Made by a program: the position numbers and the translations under genes. A DNA stretch of 64,000 nt from JAUWMI01 sp964454265 (lineage in GTDB: Bacteria > Sumerlaeota > Sumerlaeia > MWCT01 > JAUWMI01): the NCBI GenBank assembly GCA_964454265.1, contig CAYVXD010000004.1, forward strand, positions 3,343 through 67,342, read 5' to 3'. Positions 25,285 to 33,692 of this stretch are shown in pieces; the stretch's first letter is position 1, and every line of letters starts with the position of its first letter. Below the pieces are notes generated by a model that saw only the letters and a program-made list of their open reading frames with translations, did no database searches and was not told where the DNA came from.

Positions 25285-25466
25285 TAACAGTGTGAGTCCT
25301 GGTATATGATCGGTGCGTAGACCATGCCAAGATTATTGTGCATTCGGATCCGGTACGGTCATGCCATAACCACGGATTACAAAAAACTACCCCCTCATCT
25401 GGTGTCACATCGCGAACCATTCGCACGTCTATGCCATACATGGCAATGCGTACCGGAGAGGAGGAG

Positions 25467-25736
25467 CTAGTTAGTTGTGGAAGGTGCCATTACGTTAACG
25501 ATACGTTTCTTGCCATTCTGACGGCGGACAAATTTGACTATTCCGCTTATCTTGGCAAAGAGCGTATCGTCTTTGCCCCGGCCGACGTTTTGGCCAGGAA
25601 AAAATTGGGTGCCTCGCTGACGTACTAGAATTGTTCCGCCGGTCACCATCTGGCCGTCAGAAGATTTCACGCCGAGTCGCTGTGAGTGGCTATCACGCCC
25701 GTTTCTTGAACTGCCTACGCCTTTCTTGTGTGCCAT
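25467..25736 (-). CDS. rpmA: 50S ribosomal protein L27
   Basis: The start is set at the ATG at 25734-25736 because AHKKGVGSSRNGRDSHSQRL is the standard mature N-terminus; a longer frame upstream is spurious. The 89-residue protein places its flexible N-terminal tail at the peptidyl-transferase centre. Further matches are LGVKSSDGQMVTGGTILVRQ and a C-terminal VNVMA. There is no Firmicute-type N-terminal cleavage extension. It is encoded 72 bp after rplU. Confidence 0.97.
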   Translation of the reverse strand: MAHKKGVGSSRNGRDSHSQRLGVKSSDGQMVTGGTILVRQRGTQFFPGQNVGRGKDDTLFAKISGIVKFVRRQNGKKRIVNVMAPSTTN

Positions 25737-25808
25737 ATTTCTTACGCCTCCCGTAAAACGCTGCGCCAGGCAACGCGCTGCCCGCGCGCCATGGCTTGTC
25801 GGCACTGT

Positions 25809-26153
25809 CTAGGCTTCCTGCGCCGCTTTCTGGCGAGCCTGACGCAACTTGATTTTGTCAATCGTAATTTCAGTAAAATCTTGCCGATGTCCGCGTCGCT
25901 TCTCGTATCCCTTACGCCGCTTGAAGGTATAGACGAGAACCTTTCGTCCACGGCCGTGTCGCACAATGGTGCCTTCGATCTTAGCATTGGCCACTTTGGG
26001 AGTTCCAATAAGGACGTCATTGTCCTTCTTCACCATCAGCACGGTATTCAGTGTTACTTTGCTTCCAACATCACCGGGGATCCTCTCAATACGAAGCCTC
26101 TCCCCTTCCTTGACGCGGTATTGTTTTCCGCCGGTCTGAACAATGGCGTACAT
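25809..26153 (-). CDS. rplU: 50S ribosomal protein L21
   Basis: At 114 residues this is near the usual L21 length. It begins YAIVQTGGKQYRVKEGERLR and contains IERIPGDVGSKV, LMVKKDNDVLIGTP and KRRKGYEKRRGHRQDFTEI, the conserved basic rRNA-binding segment. It binds 23S rRNA on the 50S subunit. It is the first gene of the rplU-rpmA-obg-proB-proA set. The 83-bp gap to aspS holds an AGCGCTAGCGC palindrome with an adjoining T-rich run. Confidence 0.97.
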   Translation of the reverse strand: MYAIVQTGGKQYRVKEGERLRIERIPGDVGSKVTLNTVLMVKKDNDVLIGTPKVANAKIEGTIVRHGRGRKVLVYTFKRRKGYEKRRGHRQDFTEITIDKIKLRQARQKAAQEA

Positions 26154-26191
26154 TCCGTATGAGCCTCTACACGATTCGCGTATTCAAAAAT

Positions 26192-26208
26192 AAAAAAGCG
26201 CTAGCGCA
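26192..26208 (-). terminator. Possible weak terminator or leader element between aspS and rplU
   Basis: Read on the minus strand, TGCGCTAGCGC is followed by TTTTTTATTTTT. The palindrome is only about 10 bp and its centre must serve as the loop, so the stem is short. The T-run after a GC-rich palindrome is what a Rho-independent terminator or an attenuator ahead of rplU would look like. Confidence 0.35.
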
Positions 26209-26236
26209 TTCTGGTACTTGTCCAACAAATCGCGTT

Positions 26237-28045
26237 CTATTTCAAACCAAATTGCTTCAGATTGTCAACAAGTGTTTTAATATAGAGTTCGCGCAGCTGG
26301 CCATCGTCCACATCCGATGGCGCCCCGGTCAGCGGGCACAGCCCACTCTGGGTCTTTGGAAATGGGATCACTTCGCGAATGGACTGTTCCCCCAATAGAA
26401 TCATAAGAATCCGATCAAAGCCAAATGCGATGCCGCCGTGCGGCGGTGCCCCAAAACTCAGTGCTTCAAGCAGAAAACCGAACCTCTTCTGGGCTTCTTC
26501 GGGCGATATGCCAATTGCGCGAAAAACCTTTTCCTGCACGTCTCGGCGGTGAATTCTTATGCTTCCTCCGCCAATTTCTTCACCATTCAATACCAGATCG
26601 TACGCAAGGGCGCGAACCTTTTCCGGCGCCGTCTCCAATAACGGAATGTCGTCGGGAACTGGGGAGGTGAACGGGTGATGCATGGCCACGAAACGCCTCT
26701 CCTTTTCGTCCCATTCAAGCATTGGGAAATCTACAACCCAGACAAATGTCACCTTCTTTGGATCAATAAGCGACAACTCTTTGCCAAGCTTGAGTCGTAA
26801 GCTGTCCAGAGCAGCGCAGACCACCTTTTCGCTGTCAGCGACGAAGAGAAGGAGGTCGTCCGGCCTTGCCTTCATCCGATCAGTGAGCGCCTTGAGCGTG
26901 TCAGAGGTAAAGAATTTCGCGATGGGTGAGCTCAATCCCTCATTGGTCACCCGAAACCACGCAAGCCCCTTTGCCCCATGTGTACCGACAAAAGAAGTGA
27001 GATCATCCAGCTGCTTCCGGCTGAATTTGCTTCCGCACGGCACGCAAATCCCCCGGATGACGCCACCGTTCTTACTGACGTCGTTAAAAACTTGAAATTC
27101 GCAGCCATGCTGGACAACGTCAGTTGCGTCTTCAATCGTCATCCCGAAGCGTGTGTCTGGCTTGTCTGTTCCATATTTCAGCATTGCCTCCGCATAGGGG
27201 AGCCGGGGAAAAGGTACCGAGATGGTAATGTCGCAAATCTCCCGGTAAATAGCCTGCATCATTTCTTCGATTACTGTAAAAAGGTCATCCGGTTGTATGA
27301 ATGACATTTCGATGTCAATCTGGGTGAACTCCGGCTGCCGATTAGCGCGGAAGTCTTCATCACGGAAACAGCGCGCAATTTGGTAGTATTTGTCGTAGCA
27401 CGCGACCATGAGGAGCTGCTTGAAGAGCTGTGGTGATTGCGGCAGGGCATAGAATTGCCCGGGACTCAGCCGACTTGGCACCAAGAAATCGCGAGCTCCT
27501 TCCGGCGTACTCTTAGTTAAAATAGGGGTTTCAACCTCGATAAATCCTTCGGCATTCAAGTAATTTCGCACAACGCTGTAAAGCTTCGCGCGGGTCCGAA
27601 TATTGCGCTGCATCTCTTCGCGCCGCAAATCCAGATAGCGATAGCGCAGCCTAATCTCCTCATTAATAGTAGTGTATTCATCAAGTCGAAAAGGCAATGG
27701 CGCAGCCGGGCTCAGCAACTCGAAAATACTCACACGGACTTCGATCTCGCCTGTAGCAATATTGGGATTCACGGTTCCTTCGGGGCGAGCATTAACGCAA
27801 CCTTCAACAGCCAGCACATACTCATTGCGCAAAGCATGCGCCTTATCAAAATCGTCACGATTCATGGTTTCTGGATTCAGAACCACCTGACAAAGCCCCG
27901 TGCGATCCCGCAGGTCAATGAAAATTAAGCCCCCATGGTCGCGGCGGCGATGTACCCAGCCTTTCAGGACAACCACTTCTCCGATATTATCAGACCGCAG
28001 TTCACCGCAGTAATGCGTACGTCTTTTTGTTAAAAGTTCACCCAC
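26237..28045 (-). CDS. aspS: Aspartyl-tRNA synthetase
   Basis: This 602-residue class II synthetase is of the bacterial type. It has an N-terminal OB-fold anticodon-binding domain (VLKGWVHRRRDHGGLIFIDL), class II motif 2 FRDEDFRANRQPEFTQID, an inserted GAD domain (about residues 290-420) and motif 3 near the end (GGIAFGFDRILMILLGEQSI). It starts at a GTG with AAGGAG upstream. hisS lies 82 bp upstream on the same strand, a frequent pairing. Whether it is discriminating or also charges tRNA-Asn cannot be judged here; no asnS or gatCAB is in the window. Confidence 0.97.
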   Translation of the reverse strand: MGELLTKRRTHYCGELRSDNIGEVVVLKGWVHRRRDHGGLIFIDLRDRTGLCQVVLNPETMNRDDFDKAHALRNEYVLAVEGCVNARPEGTVNPNIATGEIEVRVSIFELLSPAAPLPFRLDEYTTINEEIRLRYRYLDLRREEMQRNIRTRAKLYSVVRNYLNAEGFIEVETPILTKSTPEGARDFLVPSRLSPGQFYALPQSPQLFKQLLMVACYDKYYQIARCFRDEDFRANRQPEFTQIDIEMSFIQPDDLFTVIEEMMQAIYREICDITISVPFPRLPYAEAMLKYGTDKPDTRFGMTIEDATDVVQHGCEFQVFNDVSKNGGVIRGICVPCGSKFSRKQLDDLTSFVGTHGAKGLAWFRVTNEGLSSPIAKFFTSDTLKALTDRMKARPDDLLLFVADSEKVVCAALDSLRLKLGKELSLIDPKKVTFVWVVDFPMLEWDEKERRFVAMHHPFTSPVPDDIPLLETAPEKVRALAYDLVLNGEEIGGGSIRIHRRDVQEKVFRAIGISPEEAQKRFGFLLEALSFGAPPHGGIAFGFDRILMILLGEQSIREVIPFPKTQSGLCPLTGAPSDVDDGQLRELYIKTLVDNLKQFGLK

Positions 28046-28127
28046 GTTGTGTTTGCTCCTTCTGCGTTCTCGGTGCTTTTTGGCTCTACAAATTGAGCAA
28101 GAAAGCCGCCACTACGTCTCGCTGATC

Positions 28128-29390
28128 CTATTTCCCCAAACCCTGGAGAAAGGCTTCGCACTCTTTTATCGTCATGTTCTGCTGCTGGCCGGACTGTAGG
28201 TGTTTCACCATCACCTGCTGGTGTTCCAGTTCATGCTTCCCGATGATAACGACGTGTTGAGCCCCTGCCTTGTCAGCTGCCCGCAGTCCGCTTCTCAGAC
28301 TGCGCAGAATGCCATCAAATCGGGTGCGAATCATGCTGCGCCGCGCGAGGTCAGCCAGCCGACTCGCCAGCGCCATGGCTTCTTCATCAATGGCTAGGAT
28401 GAACACCCTGACGTCTTGTTCCGCTGGAACCGCAATATGTTGCTTCTGCATCGCGACGATAATGCGCTCAATGCCAAAACTGACGCCAACAGCCGGTGTT
28501 GGCGGCCCCCCGAGCTCTTCGATCAAATTGTCGTAGCGTCCTCCGCCCAAAACAGCATCCTGTGCTCCCAGGCCGCTGAGGCTGGTCTCGAAAACAGTTC
28601 TCGTATAATAGTCAAAACCGCGAACAAGATTCCTGGAAACGGTAACATTAACCTGAAAATCCCTGAGGAGATGGACAAGGGTGTTAAAGTGATGCTCGCA
28701 GTCTTTGCACGTAAAATCAGACATATCAGGCGCATGCATCAGTTCCCCTTTGCAGGCCGTTTGCTTACAATCGAAGACTCGCAACGGATTAACCTCAGCG
28801 CGATGCTGGCAGTCCGCACACAGCTTCTGCAGGCGTTGGCGCAAAAAGCCTTTCAGCGCCACATTGTACTTTGGCCGGCATGCCTCGCAGCCTATGGTAT
28901 TGATGGTCGTCGTAACGTTCTGGAAGCCAATGCCTTTTAGGAAATGATTTGACAATGAAATCACTTCTGCATCAGCCGTTGGCTCGGCAACGCCGAAGAA
29001 CTCCGCGCCGAATTGCGTAAATTGCCGCTGGCGCCCGTACTGGGGCCGCTCGTAGCGAAACATCGGCCCAATATAGAAGAGCTTCACGGCCTGGTTGCTT
29101 TTCAGCAGATTGTGCTCAATTACGGCCCGCACTACAGGTGCAGTCCCTTCTGGCCGAAGCGTAAGACTTCTCCCCTTGCGGTCTGCAAAAGTATACATCT
29201 CCTTTGATACAATGTCTGTCGAAGCTCCAATGCCTCGGACAAAGAGATCGGTAGATTCAAATATTGGCGTGCGAATTTCCCCATAATCGTATGCTGCAAA
29301 TATCTTGCACGCCGTGCGCTCGAGAAATTCGAAGCATGAGGCCTCGTTGGGAAGAATGTCTTTAGTGCCTCTCTGGGCTTTGAGTTCCAT
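28128..29390 (-). CDS. hisS: Histidyl-tRNA synthetase
   Basis: I place the start at the ATG at 29388-29390 (ELKAQRGTKDILPNEASCFE follows), giving 420 residues; an ATG 15 bp further upstream is also possible. Class II motif 2 is MFRYERPQYGRQRQFTQ, the histidine-binding loops are LVRGFDYYTRTVFE and GGGRYDNLIEELGG, and motif 3 is GVSFGIERI. The insertion region contains four CxxC-type cysteine pairs (CEAC, CADC, CKQTAC, CKDC), a possible zinc site seen in some HisRS. The C-terminal anticodon-binding domain includes RVFILAIDEEAM. It is between cimA and aspS. Confidence 0.96.
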   Translation of the reverse strand: MELKAQRGTKDILPNEASCFEFLERTACKIFAAYDYGEIRTPIFESTDLFVRGIGASTDIVSKEMYTFADRKGRSLTLRPEGTAPVVRAVIEHNLLKSNQAVKLFYIGPMFRYERPQYGRQRQFTQFGAEFFGVAEPTADAEVISLSNHFLKGIGFQNVTTTINTIGCEACRPKYNVALKGFLRQRLQKLCADCQHRAEVNPLRVFDCKQTACKGELMHAPDMSDFTCKDCEHHFNTLVHLLRDFQVNVTVSRNLVRGFDYYTRTVFETSLSGLGAQDAVLGGGRYDNLIEELGGPPTPAVGVSFGIERIIVAMQKQHIAVPAEQDVRVFILAIDEEAMALASRLADLARRSMIRTRFDGILRSLRSGLRAADKAGAQHVVIIGKHELEHQQVMVKHLQSGQQQNMTIKECEAFLQGLGK

Positions 29391-29529
29391 CCGCAATTTC
29401 CCCATTATTGCCCACGCGCGCGTGCCTGGCTTGCCTGCGATCGCTGCGATCCTGCTGACTCTCTCCTGATTGCTGGAAATTGGTTTTCTGAAGATTCCCC
29501 TCTCAGCGACTTGCCGCACTTTGAAACTT

Positions 29530-31140
29530 TCAGCTTGACCCTTTGTCCGTCTTACGGCGTTTGAATCGGCGTTCCTCATTCTTGAGCAGTGTATATTCCA
29601 CACTGTCTACAATTGCGCGCCAGCTTGCCTCAATGATATTTTCTGATACGCCGACAGTGCCCCATTCATGCTTCCCGTCAGAGGTTTCGATCAGGACCCG
29701 CACCTTAGCCGCAGTTCCTTCTTTCGGGTCAATCACGCGTACTTTGAAATCGGACAATTGGATGTTGCGTAATTCTGGATAGCTTTCACTCAGGGCCTTG
29801 CGTAGTGCGCAGTCCAGAGCATTGACCGGGCCGTCGCCATCAGAGGCCGTGTGCTTGAGCTCACCGTTGATTAGAAGCTTAATCGTGGCTTCAGATAAAC
29901 AAGGCTCCTTCGGGCCGCGCTTCTCGATAATCACCCGAAATCCCTGTAGATCGAAAAACGTTTTATGCTTGCCCAGCGCCTTCTTTAGCAGCACTTCAAA
30001 CGAGCCTTCGGCCGCCTCGAACTGATAGCCTTCATCTTCCATTTCTTTAATATCGGCCAACAATCCGCGCGTTTCCTCGCTCGCAGTGGACAGATCAATG
30101 CCTAACTCCTCGGCTTTTGACTGAATGTTGCTCTTGCCGGAAAGTTCCGACACCAGAATGTGCCGCTTATTGCCAACGAGCTCCGGCTTGATGTGCTCGT
30201 ACGTTTGTGGATTGCGGAGTACCGCACTAACATGCACCCCACCCTTATGGGAGAACACGTAGCGGCCAACGTAAGGATGGCGCGGATTTGGAACCAGGTT
30301 GGCCATTTCATTGACATAATGCGAGACCTCGGTCAGTTTACGTAGCTGCACCCGCGGGATGCAGCGTTTGTTGTATTTGAGAACCAGGCTCGGAATGATT
30401 TGAATCAGGTCAGCATTTCCGCAGCGCTCGCCAAAGCCGTTGATTGTACCCTGCACGTGGTTTGCTCCATAATAAATCGCAATCAGGGAGTTCGACACAG
30501 CCAGGCCGGCATCGTTGTGGGCGTGGATACCCAGCGGGCTCCCTATTACTCGTTGCACCTGCTCCATTATGGTGGGAATCTCGGTAGACATGGTGCCGCC
30601 ATTAGTATCGCACAGAACAATGGTATCAGCGCCTGCCTCAGCAGCCACCTGAATTGTTTTCAGCGCGTAGTCAGGATTGTTTTTGTAACCATCAAAAAAA
30701 TGTTCCGCATCGTAAATCACTTCTTTGCCCTTGGTTTTCAGATAGGCAATAGAGTCGCGAATCATATTTACATTCTCGTCGAGCGAGACGCGAAGGGCAT
30801 CGCGCACGTGCAGATCCCAAGTCTTGCCGAAGATCGTGACCACAGGGGTTTCTGCCTCAATGAGGGCGGCAATATTGGAATCAAGGGCCGCTTTGGATTT
30901 TGCGCGACAGGTACTCCCGAACGCCGAGAGGCGCGCCTGCTTGAGTTTTACCTCCTTCATACGGTGGAAGAACCGAATGGCTTTGGGATTCGATCCAGGC
31001 CAGCCCCCTTCTATGTAATCCAGACCAAATTCGTCCAGCTTCTGGGCAATACGAATCTTGTCCTGCAGCGAAAATGCAATCCCTTCGCCTTGTTCGCCAT
31101 CGCGCAATGTTGTGTCATACAGATAGATGTCTTTTTTCAT
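29530..31140 (-). CDS. cimA: Citramalate synthase
   Basis: This enzyme condenses pyruvate and acetyl-CoA to (R)-citramalate, a threonine-independent entry to isoleucine. The start is the ATG at 31138-31140 with GGAGG 10 nt upstream; an upstream TTG is too close to the Shine-Dalgarno sequence. The HMGL-like TIM barrel shows LYDTTLRDGEQGEGIAFS, the metal ligands in GIHAHNDAGLAVSN, and NGFGERCGNADL. After about residue 395 comes the LeuA-type allosteric domain that usually mediates isoleucine feedback. The DGEQGEGI motif and 536-residue length fit the CimA-like branch rather than isopropylmalate synthase. Confidence 0.93.
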   Translation of the reverse strand: MKKDIYLYDTTLRDGEQGEGIAFSLQDKIRIAQKLDEFGLDYIEGGWPGSNPKAIRFFHRMKEVKLKQARLSAFGSTCRAKSKAALDSNIAALIEAETPVVTIFGKTWDLHVRDALRVSLDENVNMIRDSIAYLKTKGKEVIYDAEHFFDGYKNNPDYALKTIQVAAEAGADTIVLCDTNGGTMSTEIPTIMEQVQRVIGSPLGIHAHNDAGLAVSNSLIAIYYGANHVQGTINGFGERCGNADLIQIIPSLVLKYNKRCIPRVQLRKLTEVSHYVNEMANLVPNPRHPYVGRYVFSHKGGVHVSAVLRNPQTYEHIKPELVGNKRHILVSELSGKSNIQSKAEELGIDLSTASEETRGLLADIKEMEDEGYQFEAAEGSFEVLLKKALGKHKTFFDLQGFRVIIEKRGPKEPCLSEATIKLLINGELKHTASDGDGPVNALDCALRKALSESYPELRNIQLSDFKVRVIDPKEGTAAKVRVLIETSDGKHEWGTVGVSENIIEASWRAIVDSVEYTLLKNEERRFKRRKTDKGSS

Positions 31141-31265
31141 AACTATCAATCCTCCCTATCCCCACTGGCCGGTACTGTATGTATCGCAGCGTATTTCATC
31201 AAAAGCTCAGACGATCTCCGCTGATTGGTCTGGTGAATCTACCGTGGGTGCTGAAGAAAGCCAGC

Positions 31266-31718
31266 TCATTTTCTCAGGAGGGCTTTCAATTCGTCGGAGA
31301 ACTCACTGACGTCCCGGAACTGTCGGTAAACTGAGGCAAATCGTACGTAGGCGACCTCGTCGAGATCCTTCAATCGCTTCAAGACCATTTCGCCGATTTT
31401 CAGGGAGCTGACTTCTTTGTCCATTTCATTATACAGGGTTTTTTCGACGAAGTCCACGATTTTCTCGATGTCCTGGAGCGCCACAGGACGCTTCTCGCAC
31501 GCCTTAAGAATCCCATTCAGAATTTTCTGTGGGTCAAAGGTCTCGCGTTTGCCGTCCCGCTTGATTACCATTAGCGGGATCTTTTCAATGACTTCAAATG
31601 TGGTGAAACGTCGGCGACAACTCAGACATTCGCGTCGGCGACGAACCGATTCCCCATTCTGGCACAGCCGGGAGTTGACGACTTTATCCTTCACGTTACC
31701 GCAGTAGGGACATTGCAT
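31266..31718 (-). CDS. nrdR: Transcriptional repressor NrdR
   Basis: NrdR senses dATP/ATP and represses ribonucleotide reductase genes. The 150-residue protein has the zinc ribbon QCPYCG...CLSCRRRFTTFE at residues 2-42 and the ATP-cone domain from about residue 48 (VIKRDGKRETFDPQKILNGI). The ATG is preceded by AGAGAGG. It lies between trxA and cimA with 125-134 bp gaps on each side. No ribonucleotide reductase gene or clear NrdR-box pair was seen in the window. Confidence 0.97.
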   Translation of the reverse strand: MQCPYCGNVKDKVVNSRLCQNGESVRRRRECLSCRRRFTTFEVIEKIPLMVIKRDGKRETFDPQKILNGILKACEKRPVALQDIEKIVDFVEKTLYNEMDKEVSSLKIGEMVLKRLKDLDEVAYVRFASVYRQFRDVSEFSDELKALLRK

Positions 31719-31852
31719 ATGGCACCTCTCTCTGCGCTGTTGAGCTTTATGATCTCCTCTGAATGAACAAATACGCCGGGGATGTAAGACGACCTTGGCC
31801 CAAGCGCTTTATTGTCATTTGACAACAATGAAGGAAGATACGCCAGCGCATC

Positions 31853-32185
31853 TTAGCCAATATGCTTGTCAATTGCCTTCTTCAGCACCTCTTTAGGTAC
31901 TGCACCTACAATGCGTTCCTTAGCCTCGCCAGATTTGACCAGGATGATGGTTGGTATGCTCTGAATGCTGAAATGTATTGCTATCTTCTGATTTTCGTCA
32001 ACATTTAGCCTTCCCACTTTCAGTTTCCCCTGGTATTCGTTGGCCAACTCCTCGATGATGGGTTCTACGCGCAGACAGGGACCGCACCATGGTGCCCAAA
32101 AATCAATTAATACCGGTAACTCGCTTTTGATCACCTCAGTCTCAAACTTATCGTCGCTAAATAAAGCAACATTTTCACCCGTCAT
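31853..32185 (-). CDS. trxA: Thioredoxin
   Basis: The 110-residue protein carries the redox motif WCGPC in LIDFWAPWCGPCLRVEP, the cis-proline segment IQSIPTIILVKSG, and the conserved NVDENQKIA stretch. The start is the ATG at 32183-32185 with GGAGG 5-6 nt upstream; the longer TTG-started frame is unlikely. It reduces disulfides in the cytoplasm, including ribonucleotide reductase, which fits the position beside nrdR. The reducing enzyme (TrxB) is not encoded nearby. Confidence 0.96.
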   Translation of the reverse strand: MTGENVALFSDDKFETEVIKSELPVLIDFWAPWCGPCLRVEPIIEELANEYQGKLKVGRLNVDENQKIAIHFSIQSIPTIILVKSGEAKERIVGAVPKEVLKKAIDKHIG

Positions 32186-32227
32186 TTTTCCCTCCAGCCA
32201 GAAGTTCAAAGAATGTCTAGGTAACTG

Positions 32228-32259
32228 AGGGGTCGGGGAGTTTTACCTCCGACCCCTCA
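32228..32259. repeat. Inverted repeat GAGGGGTCGG...CCGACCCCTC
   Basis: The 10-bp arms are perfectly complementary around a 12-nt loop. A partial third copy of the arm (ATCCCGACCCTGAAC) follows directly. No T-tract adjoins it. It sits upstream of trxA and is probably part of a composite intergenic repeat rather than a trxA operator. Confidence 0.55.
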
Positions 32260-32337
32260 TCCCGACCCTGAACAAAGTGAAGGGGAGGGATCTCCTTCAG
32301 GATGAATCCTTTCAAGCAATTATAGAGATCCATCCAC

Positions 32338-32419
32338 AGTCATTATAGGAGTAAGATCCTTCGTCGCTTCGCTCCTCAGGATGAGCAGTCGGCGTTATAG
32401 AAAACTCCCCGACTGCTCA
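32338..32419. repeat. 82-bp dispersed repeat, copy 1
   Basis: This sequence matches the reverse complement of 63901-63982 with one difference in 82 bp. It contains ATCCTTCGTCGCTTCGCTCCTC followed by a near-perfect hairpin (TGAGCAGTCGGCG, 11-nt loop, CSCCGACTGCTCA). In this copy one base of the second arm is C where the other copy has the pairing G. Both copies are intergenic. Confidence 0.9.
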
Positions 32420-32507
32420 GGTAACTGTAATAATTCTGCTCGTCAAGTCAAGTTAAATAACGGTAAATCCTTTGTTTAAGGAAGATCCGTGACCCTAAAG
32501 ACCGGTC

Positions 32508-33248
32508 TTACAGTGTCTCAATCGCTGATATTGCTTCCTCTAACTTCATTCTGCCGCTGTATAATGCCTTTCCTATAATTACTCCTGTTATGTTAGGGCG
32601 GTTCAGACGTCCGATCGCCAACACATCATCAATGCTGCTGATTCCGCCTGAAGCAATGACGCTGCACGGAACTTGCCGGGCCAGGGCGTCAATGCCAGCG
32701 AGATTGGGACCGACGAGCATCCCATCGCACTTTATATCAGTGTAAATGATGGTAGAGACTCCTGAAGAGGCAACTCTGCGAGCGTAGCTAACTGCGTCAT
32801 CGGCCTCCAGTTCCTGCCAGCCTTTTACCGCCACCTTCCCTTCTCGCGCGTCAATGCCCACTGCAATTTTCTCTCCGTATTGCGCGACTAAAGTACGTAG
32901 AAACTCAGGAGATTCGTATGCTTTGGTTCCCAGCACGACACGATCAATACCTAAATGGAGCACCCTGGTGATATGCTCCAGATCGCGAAGCCCGCCGCCA
33001 AATTGTATGCGCGCCTGCACGTTCTGGCGAATCCTTTTCACCACATCAAGATTCTGTGGTGTGCCCTGAAACGCCCCATCCAGGTCCACAATGTGGATTA
33101 TTTCTGCTCCTGCCGCCTCCCAACGCCTTGCGACTTCCACCGGATCGTTGGAATAGATGGTCTTTTGTGTCTTCTGGCCCTGCATTAATCTGACACAATT
33201 GCCAGCCATAAGATCAATGGCTGGAATCACCGTAAGGCCTTTTGCCAT
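32508..33248 (-). CDS. hisA: HisA, phosphoribosylformimino-AICAR phosphate isomerase
   Basis: The 246-residue TIM-barrel enzyme performs the Amadori rearrangement of ProFAR in histidine synthesis. It shows VIPAIDLMAGNCVRLMQGQ with the catalytic Asp, IVDLDGAFQGTPQN, IQFGGGLRDLEH, VGIDAREGKVAVKGW, YTDIKCDGMLVGPN with the second Asp, and IASGGISSIDD. hisF, hisH and other his genes are not adjacent, so histidine synthesis genes are scattered. A good promoter candidate lies just upstream (33283-33309). It is the first gene of the long minus-strand block. Confidence 0.96.
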   Translation of the reverse strand: MAKGLTVIPAIDLMAGNCVRLMQGQKTQKTIYSNDPVEVARRWEAAGAEIIHIVDLDGAFQGTPQNLDVVKRIRQNVQARIQFGGGLRDLEHITRVLHLGIDRVVLGTKAYESPEFLRTLVAQYGEKIAVGIDAREGKVAVKGWQELEADDAVSYARRVASSGVSTIIYTDIKCDGMLVGPNLAGIDALARQVPCSVIASGGISSIDDVLAIGRLNRPNITGVIIGKALYSGRMKLEEAISAIETL

Positions 33249-33692
33249 ACCAGATCCTTCGTAAGGTTTTAAAATGTAAGCATTTATAGCACATTCGGAG
33301 CAATGTCAAACCCTTTTTTTGGACGTCTCAAAAGGCAACTGAATGAACAGTTTTTCCTCGTGATGCTAGTGATAGTGGTATGCGTTGTGACAGTTGAAGA
33401 ACACCTCGTTCCAATAGCATGGGATGCACAAAGTCGCAGCAGCGCCTTTAGTCAGTGAAAAAAGTGGATGAAGCTCCTGGCGAGAAAAGGTTGAAAACTG
33501 CGCCATTCCGGTTAGAGTATAAAAACAGTTGACTTATGGAACGCAAAAAGTTTTACTCGGATAGTTCATCTATAAAGAGTTAGCGCTTGTAAAGCGCGAC
33601 ATTCTGTGTAATCCGAATTGATTTGCCCTAATGGCTGCTTGCTTTAAGTTTTGCAGTGGTCGAATTACGCCTAATCAGAGGTCATCAGGCTC
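33249..33692. other. Divergent intergenic region, 444 bp
   Basis: This gap separates hisA (minus) from the O-antigen ligase gene (plus). Apart from the hisA promoter candidate at 33283-33309 no gene, repeat or hairpin stands out. Confidence 0.55.
33283..33309 (-). promoter_or_regulatory. Sigma70-type promoter candidate for hisA
   Basis: On the minus strand TTGACA (33304-33309) and TATAAA (33283-33288) are 15 bp apart; using TTTGAC as the -35 the spacer is 16 bp. The predicted start of transcription would be about 25-30 nt upstream of the hisA ATG. Confidence 0.5.

Larger units (their letters stand above)
32186..32507. other. Intergenic region, 322 bp, with several inverted repeats
   Basis: No gene is supported. 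The gap between hisA and trxA contains an inverted repeat GAGGGGTCGG...CCGACCCCTC at 32228-32259 and one copy of an 82-bp repeat at 32338-32419 that recurs inverted at 63901-63982. Confidence 0.65.

Noticed and set aside
29391..29603. 71-residue N-terminal extension of HisS
   Set aside because: The extension overlaps the 3' end of cimA and lacks similarity; the ATG at 29390 (or 29405) gives the standard N-terminus.
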